A stretch of DNA of 64,000 nucleotides from Ophiura sarsii (taxonomy: Eukaryota > Echinodermata > Ophiuroidea > Amphilepidida > Ophiuridae). The translations under genes were made by a program, and so were the position numbers. The DNA lies in contig CM069442.1 in NCBI GenBank assembly GCA_035610835.1, positions 6,670,444 to 6,734,443 of the forward strand, written 5' to 3'. The notes under the pieces were generated by a model. The model was not told where the DNA came from and made no database searches. It saw only the letters and a program-made list of their open reading frames with translations. This document shows positions 21,801-28,564 of this stretch, in pieces (position 1 is the first letter of the stretch; each line of letters begins with the position of its first letter).

Positions 21801-22692
21801 AAACAAGAAATCATGAAAACAGGCCAAAAAAGATACATAGTTCAATATAATAACCTTATAAGGTTAATAATAAAAGAGACTTAAATAAGTTTTTGAAAGT
21901 GAAATTTCATGAGAGATGATGACACAAAGTATTGGAAACTTATCTTCTTTAAAAATAATCTTAATTTTTTAATTTTTTAAAAATTATTATTATTTTTATT
22001 TAACCATAATCTCTAGTTCACATTTTGCGACATCCGACGGGTTTTCACAGATCGCATCACATTGTTTAGGATACCTTCTGGATAAATTCAAATAACATCT
22101 TTGATTTCAGAGCTCACAGATGTTATGGTCAAGAATGGCAGTGTTACTCAACTTTTTGTCTCAGGAGACCCAGCTTTTAAAAGAAGGTAAGTAAAAACAA
22201 GAAAAAAGGAACCAAACACATAGCCCAAAAGATTGTTTGGAGGATTAAATTTCCATTTCACTCTGTCCTGAGCTGTCCTTTTCCAAGTAACGTTGCCATA
22301 CTCTATGATGTTGTCTATCCACCGTCTGTTTGGCCTGCCTCTTCCTCTGGTGAATGCTCTGGGGATCCAGTCTGTTAATTTATGAGTCCATCTGTTGTCT
22401 TTCCTCCTGGCGTGGGGAGGTGAGAAAAGTTTTAAAATAAGCTTATTAATATTATACCTTTTTTGCTGTTGCTTCCATCTTTGTTCATATATCCTTTGCT
22501 TGCCTAGACCTGTGCAGCAATAATCGGGTTGAGGACATCATAGCATCAGCAATACAAAAGGACTCGCCATGGAAACAGACTATACCACTATCGGAGGACA
22601 TCGCCGTGTGGAAGATGCCATCGCTAAGGGAGGCACAGGAAAGGATGACCTTTGACCCACACCAGGAAATTGATTTATCACAGCATGACGAG
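666..22692 (+). CDS. SMG5: SMG5, nonsense-mediated decay factor (partial gene, nine exons)
   Basis: The model joins 666-834, 10458-10583, 12653-12767, 14068-14227, 15369-15518, 18098-18787, 19604-19776, 22111-22186 and 22508-22692, 1,844 nt in one open frame. Every intron is GT-AG and all phases agree. The product aligns by eye to the middle of animal SMG5: AERFYHQAL and GMPHNQLGTLAG early, then AIAFTLAMFSHLLTHVN, an R-rich block followed by ESDLSED acidic sequence, NIRLAPSF, and a late GLLQVVKLVTDWLR block. In other animals SMG5 pairs with SMG7 through 14-3-3-like folds, binds phosphorylated UPF1 and promotes its dephosphorylation and mRNA decay, acting mainly in the cytoplasm. Human SMG5 is about 1,016 residues; here the N-terminal start and the C-terminal PIN domain are missing. 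Small families such as SMG7 or SMG6 are less likely, because the linker and the segment before the PIN domain match SMG5 specifically. Extensive intronic MITEs explain the 22-kb span. Confidence 0.93.
821..1160 (+). repeat. Tandem copies of exon-end plus intron-start sequence
   Basis: The sequence beginning CACTATATGAGATG-GTAAG at 821 recurs at 954, a 133-bp offset, followed in both by the same stretch (TCTGTCAAAACCCTG, then TCAGCATGTATAAAGC, then GCAGTCTGCTCTAAA). A third, shortened copy of the intronic part lies at about 1,076-1,150. A diverged copy in the opposite orientation lies at about 19,380-19,595, immediately before the acceptor of exon G. Confidence 0.85.
3425..3601 (+). mobile_element. 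250-bp MITE family, copy 1 (termini missing)
   Basis: The internal part (TTTTTCAGA, ATCTCAAGGATTAC, GGTGATTCCAAAT, GTCATCTGCAGACG) matches the family described at 21,324, but neither terminal inverted repeat is present. It is an old, truncated copy inside SMG5 intron A. Confidence 0.75.
3746..4229. mobile_element. MITE-like element with short inverted ends and TTTAAAC-rich core
   Basis: The left end reads CCTGTATTCTCGTA and the right end reads TTACAAGAATACGG, which are inverted relative to each other with mismatches. The interior is rich in GTTTAAAC-like words. No coding capacity. I cannot assign a superfamily. Confidence 0.55.
7271..7520. mobile_element. MITE with about 35-bp imperfect terminal inverted repeats
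   Basis: The left end (TAAGGCTATATTGAAAA then TTTGTCTCAAAGCTCT) is the inverse of the right end (AGAGCTTTGAGACAAA then TTTTAATATAGCCTAA). About 250 bp, non-coding, inside SMG5 intron A. The similar TTTGTCTC motif at 48,317-48,577 suggests a related family. Confidence 0.75.
8215..9330. repeat. Palindrome-based minisatellite (21/22-bp units)
   Basis: About 50 tandem units share the 12-bp perfect palindrome ATGAATATTCAT. Two unit types alternate in blocks: a 21-bp type carrying AAGGTATAA between palindromes and a 22-bp type carrying GAGGTACACG. The order is A block (8,280-8,420), B block (8,420-8,630), A block (8,640-8,740), B block, A block (8,840-8,940), B block to 9,300. Units from 8,990 to 9,240 carry a GTG variant that breaks the palindrome. 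Decayed units continue to about 9,600. Conceptual ORFs across it are an artefact of the repeat. Confidence 0.95.
9689..9733. other. Short hairpin palindrome
   Basis: The arms CTTTGTTTTGCCTAAAC and GTTTAGGCAAAACAAAG are separated by a few bases. It could be a folded terminal repeat pair or a small solo element; no promoter or gene is next to it. Confidence 0.7.
10458..10583 (+). CDS. SMG5: SMG5 exon B
   Basis: The exon follows TATTTCTAG and ends before GTAGGT. Joining the TG left by exon A to the first T gives Cys, so the join reads MRCWLSEVPFDGAIANLEK, equivalent to the conserved YLRC...SEV.FEGA..NL segment of SMG5. It encodes the next helices of the EST1-type domain and leaves two bases for the following exon. 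Confidence 0.93.
10866..11235 (+). mobile_element. Truncated copy of the 430-bp MITE at 21,634
   Basis: Sequence from ATTGGAGATATTTATAT through CTACAAAACAAGAAATCATG and ACATTTTGCGACATCCAAC matches the element at 21,634-22,062 but lacks the left terminus. It abuts a solo hAT-like start (CAGGGGTTCTCAAC at 10,810), so one element may have truncated the other. Confidence 0.7.
12653..12767 (+). CDS. SMG5: SMG5 exon C
   Basis: The exon follows TTACATCCAG and ends before GTAAGA. With two bases from exon B it encodes RPRDIKQFLIKFLRLQELLQ and then LPSLCQDVLQ. This corresponds to the RDIKRLLVNFMYLQSLLQP stretch of vertebrate SMG5 that closes the EST1 helical domain. It ends in phase 0. Confidence 0.93.
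12822..13207. mobile_element. 385-bp MITE, TTAA-bounded, copy 1
   Basis: The left end TTAAAGGGGCATTGAGAGAT is matched in reverse by the right end ATCTCTCAATGCCCCTTTAA. TTAA on both sides fits a piggyBac-type target duplication. It is non-coding and sits in SMG5 intron C. Other copies: 32,893-33,266 and a left-truncated one at 41,760-42,090. Confidence 0.85.
13722..13967 (+). mobile_element. 250-bp MITE family, copy 2
   Basis: Bounded by TAACACTTTCCTTGCGGC and CTACCGCGTGGAAAGTG, imperfect terminal inverted repeats of about 15 bp. Internal blocks match the family described at 21,324. It lies in SMG5 intron C. Confidence 0.85.
14068..14227 (+). CDS. SMG5: SMG5 exon D
   Basis: The exon follows TTATCCACAG and ends before GTAAGT. 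It encodes DFSLCMYYGPGG, a proline-rich PLPPPG turn, then VFKVFMMSLMAIYKLQKG. This matches the EDFNLCLFYLP region and the hydrophobic helix before SKQYSAAIAFTLALF in vertebrate SMG5. Exit phase 1. Confidence 0.92.
14500..14670 (+). mobile_element. SINE with tRNA-like B box and conserved 3' domain
   Basis: A B-box-like GGGTTCGAGTCC at about 14,557 is followed by CCCTGGGCAAGGCACTTTAC and ACCCAGGTGTATCAATGGGT, a segment that recurs in the 3' domain of several animal SINE families. An A-box-like TGTAGCTCACT lies upstream. The downstream CATACATACATACG tract and GCGCCATTT look like a LINE tail in the opposite direction. Assignment to a named SINE superfamily is from memory and uncertain. Confidence 0.65.
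15369..15518 (+). CDS. SMG5: SMG5 exon E (first copy of the tandem exon)
   Basis: The exon follows TTTCTCCAG and ends before GTAAGT. With the base from exon D it encodes NSKQVSTAIAFTLAMFSHLL and then THVNTRLQNAIYEVLHPTKP and a KRKSEEEST end. The AIAFTLA.FSHL..HVN.RLQ motif is strongly conserved in SMG5. Exit phase 1 joins correctly to exon F (GAC, Asp). From base 15,389 on, this exon and its donor are repeated five more times downstream. Confidence 0.92.
15389..16221 (+). repeat. 139-bp tandem array of SMG5 exon E with its splice donor (six copies)
   Basis: Unit starts are 15389, 15528, 15667, 15806, 15945 and 16084. Each unit runs from GCCATAGCCTTCACATTG to GCACTG-GTAAGTAAA, so each carries the exon body and a strong 5' splice site but no acceptor. 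The copies are nearly identical: copies 1-3 read CCTACTAAG and copies 4-6 CCTACCAAG, and copy 3 has one extra change (TTCTCTCATC). Because 139 is not a multiple of three and the frame past the first donor reads GGT AAG TAA, use of any donor after the first brings in a stop codon. The repeated short ORFs across the array are in the wrong frame. Confidence 0.97.
16288..16528 (+). mobile_element. 250-bp MITE family, copy 3
   Basis: Left end decayed (AACCACACGGC), right end CTGCCGCGTGGAAAGTG. Internal GTCGTCTGCAGACG and GGTGATTCCAAATATGG match the family. It lies in SMG5 intron E just after the tandem exon array. Confidence 0.82.
16586..17218. mobile_element. hAT-like non-autonomous transposon (633 bp)
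   Basis: Begins CAGGCCTCAAATTT and ends AATTTGAGCCCTG, short inverted ends of hAT type. It is flanked by 8-bp direct repeats GTCACGAG (16,578-16,585) and GTCACGGG (17,219-17,226), 7 of 8 identical. The interior contains repeated GGGCACCAAGGCCA-like and GGCCGCGATG words. No transposase. It sits in SMG5 intron E. Confidence 0.85.
17847..18024 (-). mobile_element. 210-bp MITE family with AATTGGCGA ends, copy 1 (decayed)
   Basis: Reverse-orientation relative of the copies at 36,670, 46,385 and 47,050: AATCAGTTCCAAATTAGC at the left, CAATTTGGAAATGATCAAAC at the right, with the TATCTCTC and GTAATCCAAGC blocks between. It ends about 70 bp before SMG5 exon F. Confidence 0.65.
18098..18787 (+). CDS. 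SMG5: SMG5 exon F (basic and acidic linker)
   Basis: The exon follows TTTGTCTCCAG and ends at AAAG before GTTAGA. Of 230 codons, the early part is Ser/Asn-rich, then a strongly basic KLRRRRRRKHDQD block, then ESDLSEDALSLSSSDKSSSE and a TESDSDYLMDSQDFEDE acidic block, and near the end SQLFSQSPTPNFMKRNIRLA followed by PSF. Vertebrate SMG5 has the same order (RRRRHP, DDSDLSE, ETDSEMNSQES, STQMFQTKRCFRLAPTF). The linker is predicted disordered. A stop two codons past the donor confirms the exon end. Confidence 0.92.
19380..19597 (-). repeat. Inverted copy of the exon-A downstream repeat
   Basis: Read on the minus strand this matches 838-960 (CTGTCAAA, TTCAGCATGTATAAAG, TAGTCTGCTCTAAACATG, TTCAAGGGG). 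It lies in SMG5 intron F directly before the acceptor of exon G, in the opposite orientation to the copies next to the donor of exon A. Confidence 0.75.
19604..19776 (+). CDS. SMG5: SMG5 exon G
   Basis: The exon follows CTTCGTAACAG and ends before GTATTT. It encodes GDDCPSGDPGVEQQKVTQAD, then ITLDALLQVLSNEGLLQVVK and LVTDWLRGNSDVITTTAQ. This corresponds to EKLQVLMAEGLLPAVKVFLDWLRTNPD in vertebrate SMG5. Entry phase 1, exit phase 0. Only eight bases separate the inverted repeat from the acceptor region. Confidence 0.93.
19827..20102. mobile_element. TTAA-bounded MITE with internal tRNA-like promoter, copy 1
   Basis: Perfect 12-bp terminal inverted repeats TTAACCCTAACC / GGTTAGGGTTAA enclose 276 bp. 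TTAA at each edge with CCC/GGG just inside is the signature of piggyBac-type elements. Inside, TGGCACACTGG (A-box-like) and GGTTCAAGCCCC (B-box-like) sit at tRNA spacing. A small hairpin GGCCGAGTATACTCGGCC is also present. A second copy follows 71 bp later. Confidence 0.85.
20174..20441. mobile_element. TTAA-bounded MITE with internal tRNA-like sequence, copy 2
   Basis: Same family and orientation as 19,827-20,102: TTAACCCTAACC at the left, GTTAGGGTTAA at the right, the GGCCGAGTATACTCGGCC hairpin and a decayed A box (GTGGCGGCGTTCG) with B box GGGTTCATGCTCC. Both copies are in SMG5 intron G. Confidence 0.85.
20553..20782 (-). mobile_element. 250-bp MITE family, copy 4
   Basis: Reverse orientation. 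GTTAACACTTTCCATGCGGC at the left and CGTGTGGAAAGTGTTAA at the right; TTAA is present on both sides. Confidence 0.87.
20951..21172 (-). mobile_element. 250-bp MITE family, copy 5
   Basis: Reverse orientation, AATACTTACCACGCGGCAGG at the left and AGTCGCATGGAAAGTG at the right. An extra TCTG duplication interrupts GCGTCTGCAGAC. The three copies in this intron (4, 5, 6) lie within 1.1 kb. Confidence 0.85.
21324..21568 (+). mobile_element. 250-bp MITE family, copy 6 (reference copy)
   Basis: Begins TTAACACTTTCCATGCGGC and ends GTCGCGTGGAAAGTGTTAG. Family hallmarks in order: ACCATATACA, TTTTTCAGA, ATCTCAAGAATTAC, CCAATACTAGGCAT, GGTGATTCCAAATATG, TTTGAAACATTTTGTG, GGAATGTCGTCTGCAGACGC. There are nine copies in the window, all non-coding. 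Confidence 0.9.
21634..22062. mobile_element. 430-bp MITE with about 25-bp terminal inverted repeats
   Basis: The left end TGTGATGCAATCTGTGAAAA continuing with CCCG is the inverse of the right end (CGGGTTTTCACAG then ATCGCATCACA). AT-rich, non-coding, in SMG5 intron G about 50 bp before exon H. A left-truncated copy is at 10,866-11,235. Confidence 0.88.
22111..22186 (+). CDS. SMG5: SMG5 exon H
   Basis: The exon follows TTGATTTCAG and ends before GTAAGT. It encodes SSQMLWSRMAVLLNFLSQET and QLLKE, matching SSQSLWNRLSVLLNLLP in vertebrate SMG5. Entry phase 0, exit phase 1. Confidence 0.92.
22508..22692 (+). CDS. SMG5: SMG5 exon I (last recognised)
   Basis: The exon follows TTTGCTTGCCTAG and ends before GTAAAT. 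It encodes DLCSNNRVEDIIASAIQKDS, then IPLSEDIAVWKMPSLREAQE and RMTFDPHQEIDLSQHDE, equivalent to LLLPEDMALRNLPPLRAAHRRFNFD. Exit phase 0. The next conserved segment (RICCIRSFGHF) and the PIN domain exons are not found to the right. Confidence 0.9.
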
Positions 22693-23131
22693 GTAAATTT
22701 GAAAACAAATTTTGGTGGTATCTCTCGTATCTCGTTTATTTATTTCCTCTATAGAACATATTCAATTCGGAGTATGACTACAGGTTGACTCTTATTAGAG
22801 TCAATGTAATTTTTGTGTGTGTACAGGTAACAGACCTGGGATGATCCCATTCTCTTTGCGATGAGGTCTGCAACTATTTAACGTGTGAAGCGTCTGAATA
22901 CACAAGACCAACGGCTTTACATGACTTCTCCGAACCACGGCGCACTGACATTCACTGTATAGACCTGCACGTTGTACACAGCGGATGGGTAGAGGAGAAA
23001 TTCTACAATTAAATCTTATTTTAGCTTAAATCACGGAAAGAGGATTTGATAAGCTAACATTACTGAATTAAGATGTGATTGTAAAATGTCCGACCTAAAT
23101 AGGAACTTTTTGGGGTAAGCAATGAATCTTG

Positions 23132-23232
23132 GTTTCAAGGAGACTTGAACCCACGATTCTGTGCTTTTAGATGGAAAACTTCCAACCGATGGTCAGTGTG
23201 CTAGACTGCTAGACCGCTCGGCCAACTCTACC
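23132..23232 (-). mobile_element. tRNA-Leu-like SINE head or tRNA pseudogene
   Basis: On the minus strand GTTGGCCGAGCGGTCTAG is an A-box region like that of leucine/serine tRNAs and GTGGGTTCAAGTCTCC is a B box about 60 nt later. The region between does not fold obviously into an anticodon arm, so a SINE head is more likely than a working tRNA. Confidence 0.6.
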
Positions 23233-23939
23233 TGGCAGTAGACAATATACTCTTTGTCTTGGTATGATATGGAAAAAGGTAAATATACTTTGCAGAAATG
23301 TTGTGGTTGCAAACTGAGGGGTAGCTTTTCATTGCATTTTGGGTAACTTTTCTGTCATTTTGAAGGGTGTGGGTGTGTATGGATGGCTGATGGTAATTGC
23401 ATAAAGCTGTTAGGAGGCAAAAATATTACGTGAACCAGAGCTGGTTTTGCAAACTAATTATAGCTCAACTTGAAATATTGTCACGTACCGCCCAAACATA
23501 ACATATTAACAACTTCACCGAGCTATACCAGCAACAGTTGGGAGCACCAGCCGGGATTTGACCCGGGACCTTTTCGCACAAATGTTAAGGGTGCCAGCAT
23601 ATAGACCAAAAGAGGACTTCTCCGTCAGGTCTATGACTCAAACACACCTATACCTCGTGACAATATCATTAAAATTGGACTAATACGCTCGTACTTTGTT
23701 AAAATACATTCAAAGCCCAAAGTATAACAAACATGTGTTCATACTCAAGCCCTACAATGACCAAAACTGTACAACCAAGGAAGTTGTAAGAAACATCTGT
23801 TTCTTACAACACCCACCAACAAGGGAAATGAGCATGCGTTACTGGGGCCTATAAATTTGAGATAAATCAATACCTACGTTATTTGATCCGATAGCAAAAT
23901 AAACTATGTGATCTATGCGACCCACTTTTCCCGATGAGG

Positions 23940-24255
23940 CCCAACATTTTTTTGCTTTGTTGCCCTCGAGTGCCAAAAATCTTGAAAAGTCGGTCAATTT
24001 TCCTTTTTTTTGTTTTTTGCTGACAAATATTACTGACATACCATGGTTCATGACAAGACAAAGTTGGTAAATGTCAATTTGGCTAACGTTTCTAGTGTGA
24101 TAACAATTTAAAAGCAATCTATAAAGCAAACTTATTAATCATTTCAAGTAGAAAATAATAACATTTGACAAATTTGGTAAAATTTAAATCTTAAAAAAAA
24201 GAAAAGAATGCAACCCTGATTTTTTAGATTTTAGAGGTTGAGGGCAACACAACAA
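23940..24255. mobile_element. MITE ending in TTGCCCTC/GAGGGCAA, copy 1
   Basis: TTTGTTGCCCTCGAGTGCC at the left and GGTTGAGGGCAACACAACA at the right are inverted. A second, right-truncated copy with TACTGACA, GTTCATGACAAGACAAA and ATTTCAAGTAG/CAG blocks is at 43,920-44,205. Confidence 0.75.
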
Positions 24256-24564
24256 AAAAACCAAATTTGGCCTGAGTGCCAACGAGCTGTCAGTTTGTGG
24301 GTAAGATCTCAAAAAATTGATTGCTTTTGGAAATTACCTGTGGCAAGGATAAGTTTGATGGGGATCAAGTTTAGAGAGATAAGTCATTTATGAGGATATC
24401 TGGTTGTGAACATTTACCAAAGTAACATAATGGGCAACAGCTGTTGGCTAATGCTTTGCACACAGTCACTCCTAAGATGTCACATGTTTTGCAAAATCTA
24501 ACACCCAAAAGTTTATGATGCAGAGATATCTGACCGCAATATGAAGGGGTTATTTTGATATTTT

Positions 24565-25110
24565 GTTGAGCCGGGACTAGGCTTGCTTGATGTATGTGTG
24601 CCATGTATGTGACTAACATTTGCCATACATGTGACATTATATGAGATGTACTTGTGATGTACATGTGACATACATGTACATATGATTTATATTGTGGCAA
24701 TGCTGTCTCAAGAAACACTGAACCAGGGCTAGGCTTATTGGTACTTTATTGAGGTACATGTGGCATGCATATGACTATCATTTGCCATACATGTGATGAC
24801 ATATATGAACTTGTGATGTACATGTGACATTGCTATCTCAAGAAACACTAAACCAAGACTAGGCTTATTGGTACTCAATTGATGTACATGTGACTTGCAT
24901 GTGACAGACATTCTACTGTACCTTTGTGCTCTCTCATCAAGAACCACCGAACTAGAACTAGGCTTGTTTTTACTCAATTGATATACATGTGACATCCTTG
25001 TGACAAACCTGTGATGCTCATAAATCCTACAGTGCTGTATTTTGACAATTTCCCCTAAAAATATAAAATACAAAACCTGATATCTGTTGAACCAGGACTA
25101 AACCTGTTTG
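24565..25110. repeat. Degenerate tandem repeat, about 125-150-bp unit
   Basis: Roughly four units share the order (aAACACTGAACCA), GGCTAGGCTTATTGGTACT, TTGATGTACATGTGAC and CATACATGTGA, visible from 24,565, 24,718, 24,848 and 24,955. The words TACATGTGACAT are internally reiterated. Unit order is clear but divergence is high. Confidence 0.75.
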
Positions 25111-25677
25111 AATTTCTTTAATACAGATTCTAAATATATTGATGGAAAATATGTAGAAATATCTGATTTATTTTTTAATTTGGAAATTTCATATACAACA
25201 GTCAATAATTGGTTAAAGATGTTTATCCTCTGTACAATATGAAAATTGGTACAGTCACATATAGTTGATCCTGAATTCGTGAGAGGTTTAATTCATTTTC
25301 AATGGGATAAATCACCCATGATTGGATTAGGATTTGATGACCGATCGGAATTGACAATACGAATTAGCCATGTTTCATTTATTTGTAATTTCATAGAAAT
25401 GTAGGTCAGGTTCAAGGCAAATCATGTGTCTGTTTAGGCCAAACTAAGAATAAAATTTTAGAAAATAGACTATTAGGTATGCGATTTTTGTTGGTGCTAT
25501 TTTGTTGTTGTTGCTAATCCAAGCATACAGAGATCTTTTTTTAACCTTTTTTTTAAAAATCCAAACCCCCCGCCCCCCCCCCCCAAATAAAAATCAACAA
25601 CAAATCAACAACAAAAAATCAAAAAAGAAGAGGTTTTTGAGCCCTCAGCACATAGACCTGCACGCCGTAGCTCATTT

Positions 25678-25788
25678 GGCTATATCTTGCTAGACGTCCC
25701 GTACGGAATGAACTTTATACTAAACAACGCATTTTAATTGTTATGAGCATGCGCACATTGGTTGCGGGACGTCTAGCAAGACATTGCC
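25678..25788. mobile_element. Small inverted-repeat element (110 bp)
   Basis: GGCTATATCTTGCTAGACGT followed by CCCG at the left is the inverse of CGGGACGTCTAGCAAGACAT plus TGCC at the right, 23 bp with two mismatches, around an 60-bp core. No coding. Confidence 0.75.
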
Positions 25789-27935
25789 GCTCATTTCACA
25801 TACCAATGCGGGCAGGCTTCTGAGACAGACCTTCTTTGTTTGGCCTTAGTGAAAGTGCTACCATGTGGCTCTTTAGGTAATGCAATGAGAATGCAACTGA
25901 TAGTGCGAAGCTAAGAAGAAGTTGAATAACCCGGTGGAAATCTTCAGTGGTAGACAAATCGGAATTGAAGTTAAACTGACATTTTAACCTATTCAGTTTG
26001 GGGCCTTTCTATGTCCAAATTGTATTAAGTAATGATGGCGGTATGGTTGAAATCATACAACCAAGTGAAAATATAGGATGGTAAATAAACTTATAATCAA
26101 CAATTCATAAAGTTCACCAAAACGTTTACTATTCTATTTGAACCATTGAATGTTAAGTAATCAAAGAGTTATGAAAAAATGGCTTAACAAAGTGCATCAA
26201 GGTTATCATTAACAATTTTAATTTTTCTGTTTGTCTGTTTTAGACATAATTGGGGAATTATTGATGTGTTCACTGGATGATGTGCTGTATGGCTCAAGTA
26301 TTTTTTAATTCAAGTATTGCTGAATACAGTGTTTAAAGCAAGTACAAATATGAAAGCAAGTTTAATTTGATACCATTGCCTCGAAAAACCAAAAGGGGAT
26401 CATAGATTTATATTATTCACTGGTTATTTATAATTAGTGAGAAGCCCAAGGATTAAATAACTGTGGTGTTTTAGAAGCCGAACAGTTTATTTGCGTTAAG
26501 CAGTGATTAATTAACATAAGCCAAAGGATTAAGATAGCTGTGGGTGCTTAAAGAATGACAAGTGTACTTAAGTTAGGACTGGTTAATTAACAAAATTATT
26601 ATGACAAATAAAGTTTAGCTACTCTTAAATCCAACATAATCTCATTAGGATTCACACTTAGTTGCAATTCATGACAGTTTTCCATCACTTGGGCCTGATC
26701 ATCGATGGTAATTGTTGTTTGTTACCATGGTGATACACTTGTACAATACCACAACAAACAGAAGCTGTTTGTAGTTTCGTGTGTGTTTGAAATAATCCTA
26801 CTCTTAAGGACTCACCACAACCTAATGTAGATAGACCACTCATTTTAATAACCTTGCGATTATAAATAAAACATGTTGCGGTTAGTTACTTATTGTCACA
26901 ATTAACAATTGTCAGTTCTGTGAAAATAAAAGTACAGAATTAACCTTAACGCTTGTTGCGGTTAGTTACTTCTTGTCGGTTAGTTACTTATTGTCACTAC
27001 ATTTGTCAGTTGTGTGCAAATATAGTACAGAGTTCGAGGGCTTACCTGTTTGTGTCATACTTTATTCAGAGGGTGGATAGTGCATGCTACTGTTCAAATA
27101 CTGATGATTTGATGAATATTATGACTGACTATTTATAGCACCCCGCGTTTAACACTAAATGTGCAACAACTTCGGAGGAATGTCCCAGTGTGCATATTTC
27201 TATACATGTAAGGGTGCCGAGACCGTACATCAACCACTTGCTACTACTGTTGTACCGTGAATTTTGTGGGAATTACTCACTCGAAAGGCAAAGAGCTGTG
27301 ACAGAACATGTTAGGAATACAATATAACAAACCTATTAAAGTTCTATACAAGTATTTTATTTGATTAATTCATAGAATCATATCACTTAACACAAATTAA
27401 TTCCAGCGTTATTAATGAAGAACATGATTAAAATCAAGATATAATAAATATTGTAAGATATTATAATCAAGAAAGTATAAAATTTTAGATGCTTAGAACA
27501 AGTTCCTTAACCAGGCGTAGCAGTAACGCCTCCCCCCCCCCCCTCACCCAATTAAATTGTCACCCCTTATATTGGACTTTTTGAAAGCTCAGGGGTGAAA
27601 TAAGATCCCCTACTTTTGCCTATGGTTTTATATGGCAAAAACAAAATTCACCCCGGAAAACTATCTTCACCCCCATTTTGTTTATTCTTTGCATGCTCGT
27701 GGGTGAAAAGAGGCCTGTTGGGCCCTAATGCTCTCCCTGTCCTTAACCTTAGACTCCCTAGACGTGGGAATAAAATTATCAAGGGAGACTGGTAAAATTA
27801 GGGGGGAAGACCAGCTGTGCTGGCGCCGGGAAGCAACTTGGGTTCCCTGCTCGGGATTTCCACCCCTACCTTAGTGCACCACAGAGTCAGCTTTGAACAT
27901 TTTATCACTTTCCACGCGGCTTTTGGTTTTACCAT

Positions 27936-28564
27936 TGAAGAGGTATTTTGCAAAAGGGCTATGGTGCATTTTTTCAAAAAATGAGTTTGATATAGAAATG
28001 TATAGGGAAAAATCATATGTTTCAAGGAAACAAAGTCATTTTTTTCAAAAAGACCTACATCTCATTGTAAACAGCCATTGAAATTGTTGTTTTGTTGCAA
28101 AAGGGCCTGTATCCAGAATTAAATCGGGATACAGGCCCTTTTGCAACAAAACAACAACTTCAATGGCTGTTTACAATGAGATGTAGGTATTTTTGAAAAA
28201 AATGACTTTATTTCCTTGAAACATATGATTGTGACCTATACATTTCAATATCAAACTTATTTATTTGAAATGATTAAAATAAATGATTTTTTGTGTGTGG
28301 TATTTTTTCTTTATGTACAAACAGATGGAGTTTTGTTGCAAAAGGGCCTACATCCAAATTTTCAAAAAATGTAAACATGATTTTAAAAAAAATTAAAACT
28401 AGCACATTTAAAATCTATTTCAATTTCAATTAGTATGTAGTGTACCTCTTTCATAATCCATTCAGTTTTTCAATTGCTCAACTTGAATATTTAGAAACAG
28501 TTTTTTGACTTTTTCTCAATAAGAGCCAAAGTGGATGTAGGCCCTTTTGCAAAATACCTCTTCA
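27936..28564. mobile_element. Inverted-repeat transposon with TGAAGAGGTATTTTGCAAAA ends (629 bp)
   Basis: Perfect 24-bp terminal inverted repeats: TGAAGAGGTATTTTGCAAAA followed by GGGC at the left, and its inverse at the right. The insertion adds at most one or two bases of target duplication. Inside is a long hairpin (27,984-28,258). The 1.45-kb element at 60,553-62,006 has related ends, so this is a mobile family. No transposase ORF. Confidence 0.92.
27984..28258. repeat. Long internal hairpin, two 131-bp arms with 12-nt loop
   Basis: The left arm (27,984-28,114) is the near-perfect inverse of 28,127-28,258. Landmarks: CCTACATCTCATTGTAAACA in the left arm against TGTTTACAATGAGATGTAGG in the right; GGGCCTGTATCC against GGATACAGGCCC around loop 28,115-28,126. 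The centre repeats the element's own TTGCAAAAGGGCC terminus, as if two element ends had fused head to head. Confidence 0.93.

Noticed and set aside
22831..23011. Possible next SMG5 exon after GTGTGTGTACAG
   Set aside because: The frame hits a stop within six codons in the required phase, and the other frame has no SMG5 similarity.
26257..26310. Exon-like stretch after TGTCTGTTTTAG
   Set aside because: Short open frame with no donor and no similarity to SMG5 or anything else I know.
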